Assembly: GCA_017613225.1 (NCBI GenBank)
Contig: JAGAEH010000032.1
Coordinates: forward strand, 1 to 16,792
Source of the DNA: Lachnospiraceae bacterium
GTDB lineage: Bacteria > Bacillota > Clostridia > Lachnospirales > Lachnospiraceae
Reading direction: 5' to 3'
Length of the DNA stretch: 16,792 nucleotides
Shown: in pieces, positions 6,969 to 15,129 of the stretch
Numbering within the stretch: the stretch's first letter is position 1
Layout: each line of letters starts with the position of its first letter
Notes under the pieces: model-generated
Told to the model about the DNA's origin: nothing
The model's input: only the letters and a program-made list of their open reading frames with translations
Database searches by the model: none
Program-made: the position numbers and the translations under genes

Positions 6969-9203
6969 ATGGCTTTAGTGACGTTACGAGGATATGTAGA
7001 CCACATCATCTACTCGAATCCGGACAACGGATATACGGTCCTGGAGCTTGTCTGTAACGGAGAAGTTTTAACGCTGACCGGCAGCATGGGCGGTATCAGC
7101 GAAGGAGAATCCATATCTGCGGAGGGGGAATTCGTGACCCATCCGTCTTACGGAGAACAGTTCGCGGTGTCCCGTTTTGAGATCACGGAACCCGAGGACC
7201 TGGACTCCATTGAGCGTTACCTTTCTTTCGGCGGCATCAAGGGCATCGGCAAGGCCATGGCCGCCAGGATCGTAAAGCATTTCAAATACGACACGCTGCG
7301 CGTGCTGGACGAGGAGCCTGAGCGTCTCGCTGAGATCAAGGGCATCTCTCCCCGCGGGGCTTCTCTGATCGCGGAACAGGTGGCGGAAAAGCGCGAATTG
7401 CGCCAGGCCATGATGTTCCTCCAGAGGTATGGGATCTCCTACGCGCTGGCGGTGAAGATCTACGACACCTACGGGCCGGAACTCTACAGCATCGTGGAGA
7501 CCAATCCCTATCAGATCGCGGACGACATCCCCGGCGTGGGCTTTAAGATCGCGGACGGGATCGCGGAAAAGACCGGCATCGCCTTCGACTCTGACTTCCG
7601 CATCCGCAGCGGCATCTACTACGTGCTGCTGAACGCCGTGAACCACGGGCACGTCTACCTGCCCATGGAACTGCTGCTGGAGCAGGCCCAGGCGCTGCTG
7701 TCCGTCCCCGCGGACCTGATGGACCGCCACGTGATGGACCTGGTGATCGACAAGCGGGTGATGCTGAAAAAAGTGGAAGACGAGACGCGGGTCTACGCGG
7801 CCGTCTACTATTACATGGAACAGAACGTGGCGCGGATGCTGCTGATGCTGAACGGCCACGTGGACAGCATGGACGAGGAGGTCACGGCGGAGCTGGACCG
7901 CATCACCGCGGCGGAAGGGCTGGACGCGGACGAGCAGCAGTACAAGGCGGTCTGCTCGGCTCTCACCCACGGCGTGACGGTGATCACCGGCGGCCCCGGT
8001 ACCGGCAAGACCACCACCATCAACGCCATCATCAAGCTGTTGGAGCACCGGGGCAAGACGCTGAAGCTGGCAGCGCCCACGGGGCGCGCCGCCAAGCGGA
8101 TGACGGAGGCCACCGGCCACGACGCCATGACCATCCACCGGCTGCTGGAATTCGTGGGCAGCCCGGAGGGGGACGACGCCTCCGTACACTTTGAGAAGAA
8201 CGAAGCCAACCCTCTGGAGGCGGACGTGGTGATCATCGACGAAGTGTCCATGGTGGACATCTTCCTGATGAACGCGCTGCTGAAGGCCGTTCCGCCCTGG
8301 GCCAGGCTGATCCTGGTGGGGGACGTGAACCAGCTTCCCAGCGTGGGACCCGGCAACGTGCTGGGGGACATGGTGGACTCCGGACTCTTCGAGGTGGTGC
8401 GCTTAAACCGCATCTTCCGCCAGTCGGAAGCCGGGGACATCGTGCTGAACGCCCACAGGATCTGCAACGGGGAGCCGGTGGATACGGAGAAGAAGAGCCG
8501 CGACTTCGTGTTCGTGCGCCGCAATGAGAGCGGCCGCGTGCTGGGCGCGGTATGTACATTGTTAAAAGAGAAGCTGCCGGCCTACCTGTCGGTGCAGCCC
8601 CAGCAGATCCAGGTCCTGACGCCAATGCGGAAAGGCGCGCTGGGGGTGGAACACCTGAACACCGTTCTGCAGGAGGCCCTGAACCCGCCGTCAAAGGACA
8701 AGCGCGAGATGACCATGCCCTGGGGCGTCTTCCGGGAGGGGGACAAGGTGATGCAGATCCGCAACGACTACCAGCGGGAGTGGGACGTCAAGAACGACGC
8801 CGGCTTTACTACGGAGCACGGGGCGGGGATCTTCAACGGGGACATCGGCACCGTGCTGGACATCAACCACTTCGCGGAGGAGCTGACCCTGGAGTTCGAC
8901 GAGGGCCGCCGCGCCGTCTACGCCTTCAAGGATACGGAGGAGATCGAACTGGCCTATGCCGTCACCGTACACAAGTCCCAGGGCAGCGAGTACCCCGCGG
9001 TGGTGATCCCGCTGATCTCGGGGCCCCGTCCGCTGATGAACCGCAACCTGATCTACACGGCGGTGACCCGGGCGAAGGAATGCGTGTGCATCGTAGGCAT
9101 TCCGGAGACGTTCCTGGCCATGGCCGCCAACGACGAGGAGCAGAAGCGCTACTCCGGACTCTGCGATTTTTTGAAAGAACTGAGTGAATGGGAAGAGTAC
9201 TGA
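6969..9203 (+). CDS. recD2: RecD2-type 5'-3' DNA helicase
   Basis: A 744-residue superfamily 1B helicase of the RecD2 (RecD-like, not RecBCD) group. The N-terminal ~100 residues form an OB-like region, followed by helix-hairpin-helix segments (FGGIKGIGKAMAARIVKHF, DDIPGVGFKIADGIAE). Helicase motifs: Walker A GGPGTGKTT (341-349), Walker B DEVSMVD (D424, E425), motif III GDVNQLPSVGPGNVL, motif V VTVHKSQGSEYP (665-676) and motif VI YTAVTRAKE (from 696). It should unwind DNA 5' to 3' using ATP and act in repair and replication-fork maintenance. No good Shine-Dalgarno precedes the ATG, but mreB stops nine bases before it, so translational coupling is likely. It overlaps comFC by 16 bases. Confidence 0.95.
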   Translation: MALVTLRGYVDHIIYSNPDNGYTVLELVCNGEVLTLTGSMGGISEGESISAEGEFVTHPSYGEQFAVSRFEITEPEDLDSIERYLSFGGIKGIGKAMAARIVKHFKYDTLRVLDEEPERLAEIKGISPRGASLIAEQVAEKRELRQAMMFLQRYGISYALAVKIYDTYGPELYSIVETNPYQIADDIPGVGFKIADGIAEKTGIAFDSDFRIRSGIYYVLLNAVNHGHVYLPMELLLEQAQALLSVPADLMDRHVMDLVIDKRVMLKKVEDETRVYAAVYYYMEQNVARMLLMLNGHVDSMDEEVTAELDRITAAEGLDADEQQYKAVCSALTHGVTVITGGPGTGKTTTINAIIKLLEHRGKTLKLAAPTGRAAKRMTEATGHDAMTIHRLLEFVGSPEGDDASVHFEKNEANPLEADVVIIDEVSMVDIFLMNALLKAVPPWARLILVGDVNQLPSVGPGNVLGDMVDSGLFEVVRLNRIFRQSEAGDIVLNAHRICNGEPVDTEKKSRDFVFVRRNESGRVLGAVCTLLKEKLPAYLSVQPQQIQVLTPMRKGALGVEHLNTVLQEALNPPSKDKREMTMPWGVFREGDKVMQIRNDYQREWDVKNDAGFTTEHGAGIFNGDIGTVLDINHFAEELTLEFDEGRRAVYAFKDTEEIELAYAVTVHKSQGSEYPAVVIPLISGPRPLMNRNLIYTAVTRAKECVCIVGIPETFLAMAANDEEQKRYSGLCDFLKELSEWEEY

Positions 9204-9904
9204 CCAGCCTGAAGAATGCCGTCTATCCCCGCAGGTGTCCCGCCTGCCACGATGCGGTACGGCCCTTCGGCGCGGTGATCTGCGAAGGCTGCAGGAGCCG
9301 CTTCACTTATGTAAAGGGACCCTTCTGCGCCCGCTGCGGAAAGGAACTGGCGGACGAGGAAGGGCAGATCTGCGAAGGCTGCCGCCGCATCGACAACGGT
9401 CTTTCCGGGGGAGCCGCGCTGTTCCACTACAACGAGACGGCACGGGCTTCCATGGGAAAGTTCAAATATGAAGGCCGCTGCGAATACGCGGACTTCTACG
9501 CGGAGGAACTGACCGCCAGATACCGGGAGAAGATCCTCTCCTGGAAGCCGCAGCGCATCGTTCCGGTGCCGGTCCACAAGAGCCGGCTGAAGGAACGGGG
9601 CTACAACCAGGCCGCGGAGCTGGCCCTCCGGCTGGGAAAGGCGCTGGACGTCCCGGTGGACCTGGACCTGCTGAAAAGGGAAAAGCGGACCGCCGCCCAG
9701 AAGGAGCTGGGGGCAGGGGAGAGGGCGGAGAACCTGAAAGGCGCCTTCACCGCGTCCCGCTCAGCGGAGGGCTTGTCCGCCGTGCTGCTGGTGGATGACA
9801 TCTACACCACCGGCCTGACGATGAAAAACTGCGCCGAAGCCCTGAAGGCTGCCGGCGTGAAGAAAGTATACGGCTGTGCTGTGTGCATCAGTGAAGATTA
9901 TTGA
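9188..9904 (+). CDS. comFC: ComFC-family phosphoribosyltransferase-like protein
   Basis: A 238-residue ComF family protein. The N-terminal 65 residues hold four CxxC pairs (C17/C20, C32/C35, C47/C50, C62/C65), enough for two zinc sites. The remainder is a type I phosphoribosyltransferase fold with PVPVHKSRLKERGYNQA and the PRPP-binding loop VLLVDDIYTTG (199-209). ComFC is required for DNA uptake in naturally competent bacteria, where it works with the helicase ComFA and DprA; in many Firmicutes it is present without known competence. Here comFA is not adjacent; the gene instead overlaps the end of recD2 by 16 bases, so coupled expression with a DNA helicase is plausible. Family assignment is firm; a competence role is inference. 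Confidence 0.92.
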   Translation: MGRVLTSLKNAVYPRRCPACHDAVRPFGAVICEGCRSRFTYVKGPFCARCGKELADEEGQICEGCRRIDNGLSGGAALFHYNETARASMGKFKYEGRCEYADFYAEELTARYREKILSWKPQRIVPVPVHKSRLKERGYNQAAELALRLGKALDVPVDLDLLKREKRTAAQKELGAGERAENLKGAFTASRSAEGLSAVLLVDDIYTTGLTMKNCAEALKAAGVKKVYGCAVCISEDY

Positions 9905-9926
9905 GAATCATTTCAGGAGATATGAC

Positions 9927-12638
9927 ATGAAGCTTAAAAAGGCTATGATCGTTCTTTTCGCCCTGTTGATGCTGGCGGTCCTCCAGAAGGCCGGGACCGT
10001 CACGGCCTATGCCGACATCGGCGGATCATGCGGGGGCAATACCACCTGGATCCTGGGGAACAGCGGGACCCTGACCATCTTCGGAACGGGGACCATGGGA
10101 AACTACACCTCCTCCAACCAGGCGCCCTGGTATGAGCACCGGGAGGAGATCAAGGCCATCGTGGTCAATGAGGGCGTGACGGGCATCGGCAACTATGCCT
10201 TCATGGACTGCACGGCCCTTAAAAAGGTGACCTTCCCGGAGACCCTGAACAGGCTGGGTTCCGGCGTGTTCTACAACTGCAAGGCCCTGGCCTCCATCAC
10301 CATTCCGGACGGCGTGGCGGGCATCGGCAGTTCCGCCTTCTACGGATGCGCGCTGCTGGAGACCGTCAACATTCCCTACGGGGTGACCACCATCGGCAAC
10401 TATGCCTTTAAAAAGTGTTCGGCGCTGAAGAGCCTCACGATCCCCTACGACGTCACCTCCATCGGCGACGGAGCATTTGCCGACTGCAAGGCTTTGAAGA
10501 GCCTGGAATACAGCGGCGGCAAGGAGGACTGGAAGGACATCGAGATCGGCAGCGGAAACGAGTGCCTGACCGGCGCGTCCCGCAGCTACTATACCGGCAG
10601 CGGCAACTGCGGCAGCGGCGTGACCTGGAGGCTGGGCAGCGGAAAGCTGACCATCAGCGGCAGCGGAGACATGAAGGACTATTCCCCCGGCGATCCCGCG
10701 CCCTGGTGCGGCGCCCGCACGAACATCAAGACGGTCTTCATCGACAGCGGCGTGACGGGGATCGGCTATGAGGCGTTCATCTCCTGTACCTCCCTCACCG
10801 CCATCGTTATGCCGGACACGGTAAAGACCATCAACCGCTTCGCCTTCGAGGACTGCACTTCCTTAAAGTGCATTGCGGTCCCCGGGAAGGTGAGCGCCAT
10901 CGAAGACGGCACATTCCGTGGCTGTACGGCCCTGGAAAGCGTCTTCATCCCCTCCGGGGCGGCCACCGTGGGCACCTCCGCCTTCTACAAGTGCAGCGCC
11001 TTAAGCAAGGTGTACTACGGCGGCAGCGCCTCCAACTGGGGGACCATCGAGATCGCCGGCAGCAATAACCCCCTGAAAAACGCGAAGAAAGTGTACGAGA
11101 CCACCGGCGGGACCTGCGGCAACGGCGTGATCTGGCTGCTGGACAGCGAAAACGGCGTCCTGACCATTTCCGGCAGCGGCCCCATGACCGATTATCCCGC
11201 ATACAAGTACGTGCCCTGGTATCCTTCCTACAGGCCGGTCATCAAAACCATCGAGATCAAAGAGGGCGTGACCAGGATCGGCTATTATGCCTTTTACGGC
11301 TGCTCGCTGCTCTCCGACGTGAAGATCCCGGAGACGGTGACGGACATCGCCAAGCAGGCCTTCAAGGGCTGCTCTTCCCTGACGAAGATCACCCTGCCCG
11401 AGAGCCTGAAGGGCATCGGGGTCTCCGCCTTCGAAGGCTGCAGCGCCCTGGCAAACGTCAACTACTGCGGCGTGAAGGCCAGCTGGGACAAGATCTCCAT
11501 CAACAAGGGCAATACCGCCCTGACCGGAGCGACCCTCCGCTGCAGGCCCACCATCACCACCCAGCCCAAAGACCTGACGGTGGCGTCGGGGTACAAGGCC
11601 TCCTTTACGGTCAAGACCACCGGGGGAGCCACCTCGTACCAGTGGTACGTCAGTAAGGACAAGGGGAAGACCTGGACGAAATCCACCACCACCAGCGGGA
11701 AGACGTCGAACTACAGCTTTAAGGCCGCGGCGTCCCAGAACGACTACCGCTATTACTGCCTGGTGTCCAATGCCGCCGGCAGCACCAGGAGCGACATCGT
11801 TTCTCTGACGGTGATCCCGGAAAAGCCGAAGATCACCGTGCAGCCCGAGGACAGGACCGTGGACGTCGGAAAATCCACGAAATTCGCTGTCACGGCGGAA
11901 GGAAAGGCCATGAGCTTCCAGTGGCAGTACAGCGCCGACGGCGGGACTACCTGGAAGAACGTGGCGGCGACGAAGGGAAAGACGGAGGCCTTCTCCGTGA
12001 CCACCTCCGAGCGCCACGACGGCTATCTCTACAGATGCCAGATCAGCAACCTCAAGGGCACCGTATACAGCAATGAGGTGACGCTGAAGGTGCGGCCCGT
12101 GATCACCCTGCAGCCCGAAGGGCAGACGGTGGGTCTTGGAGAAAAGGCGGTCTTTTCCATCCAGGCCACCGGCGCCAAGACTTACCAGTGGTACTTCAGC
12201 AAGGACGGCGGGACCACCTGGAAGGCCATCAGCGCCGCCATTGCCAAAACAGCTTCCTACGAGCTGACCACGGCGGAACGCCACAACGGCTATCAGTACA
12301 AATGCGAGGCCCTCAGCGCGGTGACGAAGACCGCCGCGGAGAGCAGCGCCGTGACGCTGAAGGTCAGGCCGAAGATCACGAAGCAGCCGACAGACGTCTC
12401 CGTGGGCGTGGGCGAGGCGGTCAGCTTTAAGGTCACCGCGGAGAACGCGGTGAAATACCAGTGGTACTACCGGAAGTCGAAGACCGGCAGCTGGTCCACT
12501 GTCGCCGCTGCCAGCGGCAGGACGGCCGAGTACGGCATTACGGCCGCGAGCCGGCACAACGGCTACCAGTACCGCTGCAAAGTGTCCAACGACACCAGCT
12601 ACGTCTACAGCGAAATAGTGACGCTGACGGTAAAATAA
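9927..12638 (+). CDS. Secreted BspA-like leucine-rich-repeat protein with four Ig-like domains
   Basis: A 903-residue exported protein. A signal peptide (1-29, AYA at 27-29) is followed by three modules (about 32-225, 226-393, 394-539). Each starts with CGxxxxWxL ... G.LTI.G.G.M..Y ... PW, continues with BspA/LRR_5 repeats (GVT.IG..AF..C..L), and closes with a W..I.I..GN..L..A segment. Four Ig-like domains follow (540-632, 634-722, 723-813, 814-903), each with ITxQP..., YQWY/FQWQ and YRYYC/YRCQ/YKCE/YRCK cores. No LPXTG motif, SLH repeat, choline-binding repeat or terminal transmembrane helix is present, so it is secreted or held non-covalently. Such proteins often bind host or bacterial surfaces; the ligand here is unknown. 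The start at 9927 is chosen for AGGAGA (9915-9920) and because it begins a signal peptide. It lies 22 bases after comFC. Confidence 0.87.
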   Translation: MKLKKAMIVLFALLMLAVLQKAGTVTAYADIGGSCGGNTTWILGNSGTLTIFGTGTMGNYTSSNQAPWYEHREEIKAIVVNEGVTGIGNYAFMDCTALKKVTFPETLNRLGSGVFYNCKALASITIPDGVAGIGSSAFYGCALLETVNIPYGVTTIGNYAFKKCSALKSLTIPYDVTSIGDGAFADCKALKSLEYSGGKEDWKDIEIGSGNECLTGASRSYYTGSGNCGSGVTWRLGSGKLTISGSGDMKDYSPGDPAPWCGARTNIKTVFIDSGVTGIGYEAFISCTSLTAIVMPDTVKTINRFAFEDCTSLKCIAVPGKVSAIEDGTFRGCTALESVFIPSGAATVGTSAFYKCSALSKVYYGGSASNWGTIEIAGSNNPLKNAKKVYETTGGTCGNGVIWLLDSENGVLTISGSGPMTDYPAYKYVPWYPSYRPVIKTIEIKEGVTRIGYYAFYGCSLLSDVKIPETVTDIAKQAFKGCSSLTKITLPESLKGIGVSAFEGCSALANVNYCGVKASWDKISINKGNTALTGATLRCRPTITTQPKDLTVASGYKASFTVKTTGGATSYQWYVSKDKGKTWTKSTTTSGKTSNYSFKAAASQNDYRYYCLVSNAAGSTRSDIVSLTVIPEKPKITVQPEDRTVDVGKSTKFAVTAEGKAMSFQWQYSADGGTTWKNVAATKGKTEAFSVTTSERHDGYLYRCQISNLKGTVYSNEVTLKVRPVITLQPEGQTVGLGEKAVFSIQATGAKTYQWYFSKDGGTTWKAISAAIAKTASYELTTAERHNGYQYKCEALSAVTKTAAESSAVTLKVRPKITKQPTDVSVGVGEAVSFKVTAENAVKYQWYYRKSKTGSWSTVAAASGRTAEYGITAASRHNGYQYRCKVSNDTSYVYSEIVTLTVK

Positions 12639-12657
12639 GAGATCCAAAAACAGAAGA

Positions 12658-12693
12658 GGAGGGCTTCCCGATGTGGGAAGCCCTCCGGTTTTT
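12658..12693. terminator. Bidirectional terminator between the BspA-like gene and the ParB-like/BMP gene
   Basis: A perfect 12-bp stem GGAGGGCTTCCC / GGGAAGCCCTCC with loop GATGT, followed by GGTTTTT on the plus strand; an A-run to the left (CCAAAAACAG) gives a T-run on the minus strand. It serves both convergent genes. Confidence 0.9.
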
Positions 12694-12731
12694 CAAGGAA
12701 AGACGGGACCGCGGCGCAGCCGGGCCGTCCC

Positions 12732-14672
12732 TCATTCGTCATTTTCGGGAAGTGTTTCGCGGTGCAGCCCCAGGGCACGGACGGTGTCCCTGCTCATGGG
12801 CAGCAGCTCGGAGAAGGCGGGGATGGAGCCTTCCACGTTGTCGCAGAGCCAGTCCATGCGCAGCAGTTCCTCGGCGGTGAAAGGAGAGGAGCCGTCGTTT
12901 TTCACACTGCCGTCCTGGGCCGTTACGCGCCGCAGGAAGGGATCCAGCGTCCCGGCCCTAAAACCGCTCTTCAGCTGCTCTGCCAGGAAGCGAACGCCCT
13001 CCGGAAGAGCGTCGAAGAGCCGCACTTCCAGCACGCCGCTCTTCATGCCCAGCCAGTAATTTGCCGCGTCGGCCTTGCTTTCAATGGCGCCGGACAGAAA
13101 GCCCCGGACCATCTTTTCGTAAAAATCGCCCCAGAGCCACCAGGGGGAGGCCAGCGGCGTGACCGTCCCTTCCGGCGATACGGCGAAGGTGCCGAACTCG
13201 CCTCGGGCGGCGTATTCTTCATCCGGACCGGGGACGTCCCGGTTGGAGATCACGTCGATCCCCCGGGCCCTCAGGTCGCGGACGTGGTCCCCTTCCGTAC
13301 AGGACCAGCGCAGGACGATCCTGGCATCGGGCCTGGTCAGCTGGGCGCCAAGCGCGAAGGCGTTTATGGCGGCGGGCACGCCCAGGATCGGATAGGAGGC
13401 GATGTAGCCGATCCGTCCGCTCTTTGACATGGCGCCGGCGATGGCTCCGGTGATGAACTTCCCCTCAAAGGCCCGCACATAGTAGCCGCTGACGCTGGGG
13501 TAGGGACTGTCGGGAGAGCAGTTGATGAAGCGGACCTTGGGATATTTTACCGCGGCCTTCAGCGTGGGCTGCAGCAGGGAAGGCGTCGTGGTGAAGACCA
13601 CCTCCGCCCCGTCCTCCGCGGCCTGTTCCACCAGTTCCTCCGCGGTCTGCGGATCATCGGCGTGATAATAGCTCTTTGCCTTCACCTGGTCCTTCAGGAG
13701 GGAGGCGAAGTACTTCTGACCGCTGTCATGGGCCTGGGTCCACAGGCTGTTCTCCGGGTCGCTCTGATGGACGAAGGCCACGTTCAGGCTGCTTTTCGCG
13801 GGGCTGATGATGGAGCCGATCAGGCTCTTTTTTTCAGCGGCGGGAAGCTCGGACACGTTCGCTGGCGGAGCTTTCGTCAGCTCGCCCCGGAGGGCTTCGA
13901 CGCTCTTTTTCAGTTCGGCGGCGGTCATCTCTCCCAGCTGCGGGAAAGCATAGACCTCCAGCCACTTGAGCAGTGCTTCTTCCGGAACGACCTCCGGCTC
14001 CTCCCCCTGGAGGGAAGAGAGGGCGTTCCTGAAATTGGCATAGCCGGTGCTGAAGCGGCGGACTTCCTCCTGGGTCCAGGACTCGCCGGGCTTTTTGCCC
14101 AGATGCTTCAGCAGCTTCGCGTAACAGCCCGGCTTCGTGAACTGTGGTTCGTACAGCCCGGACTGTCTGTGGAAATCCAGGAATTCATGGTAGGCGCCGA
14201 TCCGGGGGCTTCCGTCATCCGGCGGGATGAGTCTTGTGACCAGGGCGGGGATCTTCGGCGCGCCGAAATATCTCAGCACGCTGACGCGCTTGTTGCCCTC
14301 CTGGACGTAAAAATCCCCCAGGTATTCGAAACACACGATGGGGTCCCGGATCCCGGTGTCGGACAGGTGGTCCGCGCAGAGGCGGATCCACTTGGCGGCG
14401 AACTCCGTGTCCGGCTCCAGCAAAGGCAGAAAATCCGCCGAAAAGGCCGAGGTCCTGCCTGCGGACCGCACGCCCCTGATCCGCTCCGCGGGGATCTCCG
14501 TCAGGGGGATGTCCTGGCTCATGAGTTTGGACGGATCCTCCAGGATGTCATCCAGCACGGCGGGATAGGGATCCAGGCCGGCGGCCTTCCTTTTCTTATA
14601 GGAACGCTGTCCAAGCTTCAGCGCGTTCTTGTATTCTTCTGCTGCTTCTGTTATATTCATCATGAGCCACAT
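12732..14672 (-). CDS. Cytoplasmic ParB-like domain fused to BMP/PnrA-type ligand-binding domain
   Basis: A protein of up to 646 residues with two parts. Residues ~54-150 resemble the ParB/Srx N-terminal fold: IPLTEIPAERI, GIRDPIVCFEYLG, then YVQEGNKRVSVLRYFGAPKIPALV, where GNKR (126-129) sits where ParB has GERR. A helical linker (~151-290) leads to a BMP family (basic membrane protein, PnrA-like) periplasmic-binding fold at ~296-585: LNVAFVHQSDPENSLWTQAHDSG, VVFTTTPSLLQPTLKAA, RFINCS, YYVRAFEGKFITGAIAG and the IGYIASYPILGVPAAINAFALGA strand-helix. BMP proteins normally are lipoproteins feeding nucleosides to an ABC transporter, but here there is no signal peptide, no lipobox and no transporter gene nearby, so a cytoplasmic ligand sensor is inferred. 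ATGs at 14672, 14663 and 14660 are all possible; none has a Shine-Dalgarno. Residue numbers are from 14672. Domain calls are motif-based. Confidence 0.75.
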   Translation of the reverse strand: MWLMMNITEAAEEYKNALKLGQRSYKKRKAAGLDPYPAVLDDILEDPSKLMSQDIPLTEIPAERIRGVRSAGRTSAFSADFLPLLEPDTEFAAKWIRLCADHLSDTGIRDPIVCFEYLGDFYVQEGNKRVSVLRYFGAPKIPALVTRLIPPDDGSPRIGAYHEFLDFHRQSGLYEPQFTKPGCYAKLLKHLGKKPGESWTQEEVRRFSTGYANFRNALSSLQGEEPEVVPEEALLKWLEVYAFPQLGEMTAAELKKSVEALRGELTKAPPANVSELPAAEKKSLIGSIISPAKSSLNVAFVHQSDPENSLWTQAHDSGQKYFASLLKDQVKAKSYYHADDPQTAEELVEQAAEDGAEVVFTTTPSLLQPTLKAAVKYPKVRFINCSPDSPYPSVSGYYVRAFEGKFITGAIAGAMSKSGRIGYIASYPILGVPAAINAFALGAQLTRPDARIVLRWSCTEGDHVRDLRARGIDVISNRDVPGPDEEYAARGEFGTFAVSPEGTVTPLASPWWLWGDFYEKMVRGFLSGAIESKADAANYWLGMKSGVLEVRLFDALPEGVRFLAEQLKSGFRAGTLDPFLRRVTAQDGSVKNDGSSPFTAEELLRMDWLCDNVEGSIPAFSELLPMSRDTVRALGLHRETLPENDE

Positions 14673-14698
14673 CTTACATAAATGCGCCGGAAATGCAA
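14671..14698 (-). promoter_or_regulatory. Weak candidate promoter of the ParB-like/BMP gene
   Basis: Minus strand: TTGCAT (14693-14698), 16-base spacer, TAAGAT (14671-14676). Matches are only 3/6 and 4/6. If real, the -10 overlaps the first possible ATG and translation would begin at 14663 or 14660 from an almost leaderless RNA. Confidence 0.25.
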
Positions 14699-14756
14699 GC
14701 AGTTTTTCATCCGGGCGGAAAGTTCGGAAAATCGTCTTTTTTTCTAAAAAATCCGG

Positions 14757-14785
14757 TTGACGCCAGCCGTTAAGTATGATATGTT
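14757..14785 (+). promoter_or_regulatory. Promoter of the rpmG-secE-nusG-rplK-rplA operon
   Basis: -35 TTGACG (14757-14762), a 17-base spacer and -10 TATGTT (14780-14785). Transcription would start near 14792, about 170 bases before rpmG. Confidence 0.65.
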
Positions 14786-14791
14786 ATTGAA

Positions 14792-14961
14792 ACCGTCGCA
14801 AGGATCGGGTCTTTTTTTTGTGCAACCAGCGCGGAAGGCGCTGTTTGTGCTTGCACAAAACAGCATCTGACGCGCGTAGGACATGAGCGGCTTTTTAAAG
14901 CCGCGAATGGCCTGCAGCAAGCACGGAGAACAAGACTATTTTACAACGGAGGACCATAAAA
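14792..14961 (+). promoter_or_regulatory. Structured 5' leader of the rpmG operon with alternative pairings
   Basis: No gene is supported here. TTTTGTGCAA (14816-14825) can pair with TTGCACAAAA (14851-14860), enclosing hairpin CAGCGC/GCGCTG (14827-14843). Alternatively TTTGTGC (14844-14850) pairs locally with GCACAAA (14853-14859), extendable with one bulge to GCTG/CAGC (14840-14864), which breaks the first structure. GTGCTTGC (14847-14854) can also pair with GCAAGCAC (14917-14924). A further hairpin GCGGCTTT/AAAGCCGC lies at 14887-14904, and a T8 run at 14812-14819. The RBS GGAGG (14948-14952) precedes rpmG. The arrangement suggests an attenuator or ribosomal-protein leader; I cannot assign it to a known class. 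Confidence 0.5.
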
Positions 14962-15111
14962 ATGCGTGTAAAGATCACCCTGGCCTGCACCGAGTGCAAG
15001 CAGAGAAACTACAATATGATGAAGGAAAAGAAGAACCATCCGGAAAGGCTGGAGACCAAGAAGTATTGCCGTTTCTGCAAGAAGCATACCACCCACAGAG
15101 AGACCAGGTAA
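14962..15111 (+). CDS. rpmG: 50S ribosomal protein L33
   Basis: A 49-residue protein with the L33 pattern MRVKITLACTECKQRNY ... KKYCRFCKKHTTHRETR. Two CxxC pairs (CTEC, CRFC) show it is the zinc-binding form, and the length is exactly that of the family. L33 sits on the large ribosomal subunit near the E site. GGAGG lies nine bases upstream. It is the first gene of the operon, directly before secE, a common order in Firmicutes. Confidence 0.97.
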   Translation: MRVKITLACTECKQRNYNMMKEKKNHPERLETKKYCRFCKKHTTHRETR

Positions 15112-15129
15112 CACAGAGGGGACCCGACT

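Noticed and set aside
7068..8189. 373-codon minus-strand frame opposite recD2
   Set aside because: Shadow of the helicase; composition dominated by His/Val/Gly/Arg, no motif.
10020..12638. Repeated DNA that might be a tandem repeat array or CRISPR
   Set aside because: The periodicity is that of protein repeats (LRR and Ig-like) within one open reading frame; unit sequences are divergent and there are no regular spacers.
11001..12647. Long open frame on the minus strand (548 codons) opposite the BspA-like gene
   Set aside because: It is the complement of a repetitive, GC-rich coding region; the translation has no recognisable domain, is low in complexity, and the plus strand carries a clear signal peptide, LRR and Ig domains.
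13662..14681. 339-codon plus-strand frame opposite the ParB-like/BMP gene
   Set aside because: No domain or RBS; the minus strand shows coherent domains and conserved motifs.
14887..14904. GCGGCTTT/AAAGCCGC hairpin as a terminator
   Set aside because: No T-run follows on either strand, and it lies between the promoter and rpmG; kept only as part of the leader.
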